A DNA stretch of 6,337 nt, taken from Actinomycetes bacterium. Its GTDB lineage: Bacteria > Actinomycetota > Acidimicrobiia > Acidimicrobiales > Ilumatobacteraceae. The notes beneath the pieces were generated by a model. That model saw only the letters and a program-made list of their open reading frames with translations, did no database searches and was not told the DNA's origin. The position numbers and the translations under genes were made by a program. The stretch spans positions 1 through 6,337 of the forward strand of contig JAEZFY010000073.1 of the NCBI GenBank assembly GCA_023417265.1. The letters run 5' to 3'. Within the stretch, counting starts at the first letter, position 1, and each line of letters opens with the position of its first letter. Shown here in pieces: positions 5,705 through 6,337 of the stretch.

Positions 5705-6277
5705 ATGGCCGGAGCCGGTCAACCAACTGCGCGGTGGCGGAGATTCGTCAACGAGCGTCCGATCGCGGCGCTCTTGCTGACGGGCGTGATCGCCACCCAA
5801 CTGGGCACGTACTTCGGGTACGTGTTCCCCGCCGTGGGGCTGCCGCCGCTGCCGTGGCCGCTGTACAACGGCATCCTCGGCACGACGATCGCCGACGGGT
5901 TCAACAAGAGCGTCGTCGACGAAGCGTTCGCCGTGTCGGGCGAGGCGTTCTTCGTCGGGAACGCCCTGCACTACATCAACGGGATCGTGTTCGCGATCCT
6001 CTGGGGCGTGTTCTTCCGTGACGGCGTGCCGTTCGCGCGGACGCACGGCGGCAACATCATGAAGGGCCTGCTGTACGGGGTGATCATGACGATCATCTCG
6101 GCTGGCTTGCTCGTGCCCTACGCCTACGTGCCCGAGCAGGGCTACGGATTCTTCCTGTTCGACGGGCCGGACGGCTGGAAGCTGCCGCTCGGCATCCTCA
6201 TCTGGCACCTCATCTACGGCTACTTCCTCGGGGCGCTCTGGAACCCCGACGACGTCGACGAGTACGCGACGACGTAG
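5705..6277 (+). CDS. Four-helix integral membrane protein of unknown function
   Basis: I do not recognise a named family with confidence. The 190-residue protein has about four hydrophobic helices: 19-42, 80-104, 119-141 and 158-178. It starts with a basic, cytoplasmic-looking N-terminus (ARWRRFVNERP, 9-19) and ends with an acidic tail (NPDDVDEY, 180-187). Helix two contains HYINGIVFAILWGVFF (89-104) and helix four HLIYGYFLGALWNP (168-181). The H-x2-N/Y-G pattern appears in both halves, hinting at an internal duplication or paired histidines in the membrane. Helix three is GLLYGVIMTIISAGLLVPYAY (121-141). There is no signal peptide cleavage site and no transporter or enzyme motif. It follows the lyase gene by 104 bp on the same strand, separated by a stem-loop and with its own ribosome binding site and possible promoter, so it may be independent of the operon. 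Confidence 0.75.
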   Translation: MAGAGQPTARWRRFVNERPIAALLLTGVIATQLGTYFGYVFPAVGLPPLPWPLYNGILGTTIADGFNKSVVDEAFAVSGEAFFVGNALHYINGIVFAILWGVFFRDGVPFARTHGGNIMKGLLYGVIMTIISAGLLVPYAYVPEQGYGFFLFDGPDGWKLPLGILIWHLIYGYFLGALWNPDDVDEYATT

Positions 6278-6305
6278 TCCCAGCGACACAGAGTCGGCCG
6301 AGGGC

Positions 6306-6337
6306 CTGGCTCTTATTCACATCTCCGAGCCCACGAG
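6306..6337. other. Illumina Nextera adapter remnant (not genomic)
   Basis: Bases 6306-6324 match the 19-bp Tn5 mosaic end used in Nextera libraries with two mismatches (fourth base G for T, twelfth base T for A). Bases 6325-6337, CCGAGCCCACGAG, match the following read-2 adapter exactly. In total 30 of 32 bases agree. This is library adapter left at a contig end, so genomic sequence stops at about 6305. Confidence 0.95.

Noticed and set aside
6306..6324. Tn5/IS50-type transposon end
   Set aside because: The bases match the engineered mosaic end and are followed by Illumina adapter sequence, so this is library adapter and not a native insertion sequence.

Overview
The window is a high-GC bacterial segment. 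Its coding style suggests an actinomycete: strong G/C third positions, TANNNT-type -10 boxes and at least two genes without Shine-Dalgarno sites. Acidimicrobiia (Ilumatobacter-like) is my best guess, but that is an impression rather than a proof. The right end is a contig end. The last ~32 bases are not genomic DNA but a near-perfect copy of the Illumina Nextera (Tn5 mosaic end plus read-2) adapter. The left end cuts a gene.

Layout. (1) 1-818, minus: the N-terminal 272 codons of a secreted protein with a signal peptide and YNP...EYxVVW-type beta repeats. It sits behind a direct repeat resembling a Pho box and may be leaderless. (2) 880-2016, minus: a stand-alone MetE-type (cobalamin-independent methionine synthase-like) zinc methyltransferase. 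(3) A 119-bp divergent promoter region. (4) 2136-2717, plus: a two-module VOC (glyoxalase/dioxygenase fold) enzyme. (5) 2719-3540, minus: an IclR-family regulator, convergent with the VOC gene with only 1 bp between stop codons. (6) 3598-4794 and 4791-5600, plus: a class III CoA-transferase and a short citrate-synthase-fold lyase (citryl-CoA lyase type), overlapping by ATGA and so translationally coupled. (7) A 104-bp gap rich in stem-loops. (8) 5705-6277, plus: a four-helix membrane protein of unknown function.

How it may work together (inference). IclR regulator + CoA-transferase + citryl-CoA-lyase-like enzyme looks like a carboxylic acid catabolic cassette. The transferase would make an acyl-CoA of a di- or tricarboxylic acid, and the lyase would split it to acetyl-CoA and an oxo-acid. 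The lyase appears to lack two of the three citrate synthase catalytic residues, so its substrate and mechanism are open. The VOC enzyme and the MetE-like methyltransferase share a divergent promoter region and may belong to the same pathway (for example opening or demethylating an upstream substrate), but nothing in the sequence proves this. No RNA genes, CRISPR arrays, insertion sequences or phage genes were seen, and no gap longer than 119 bp lacks a gene.
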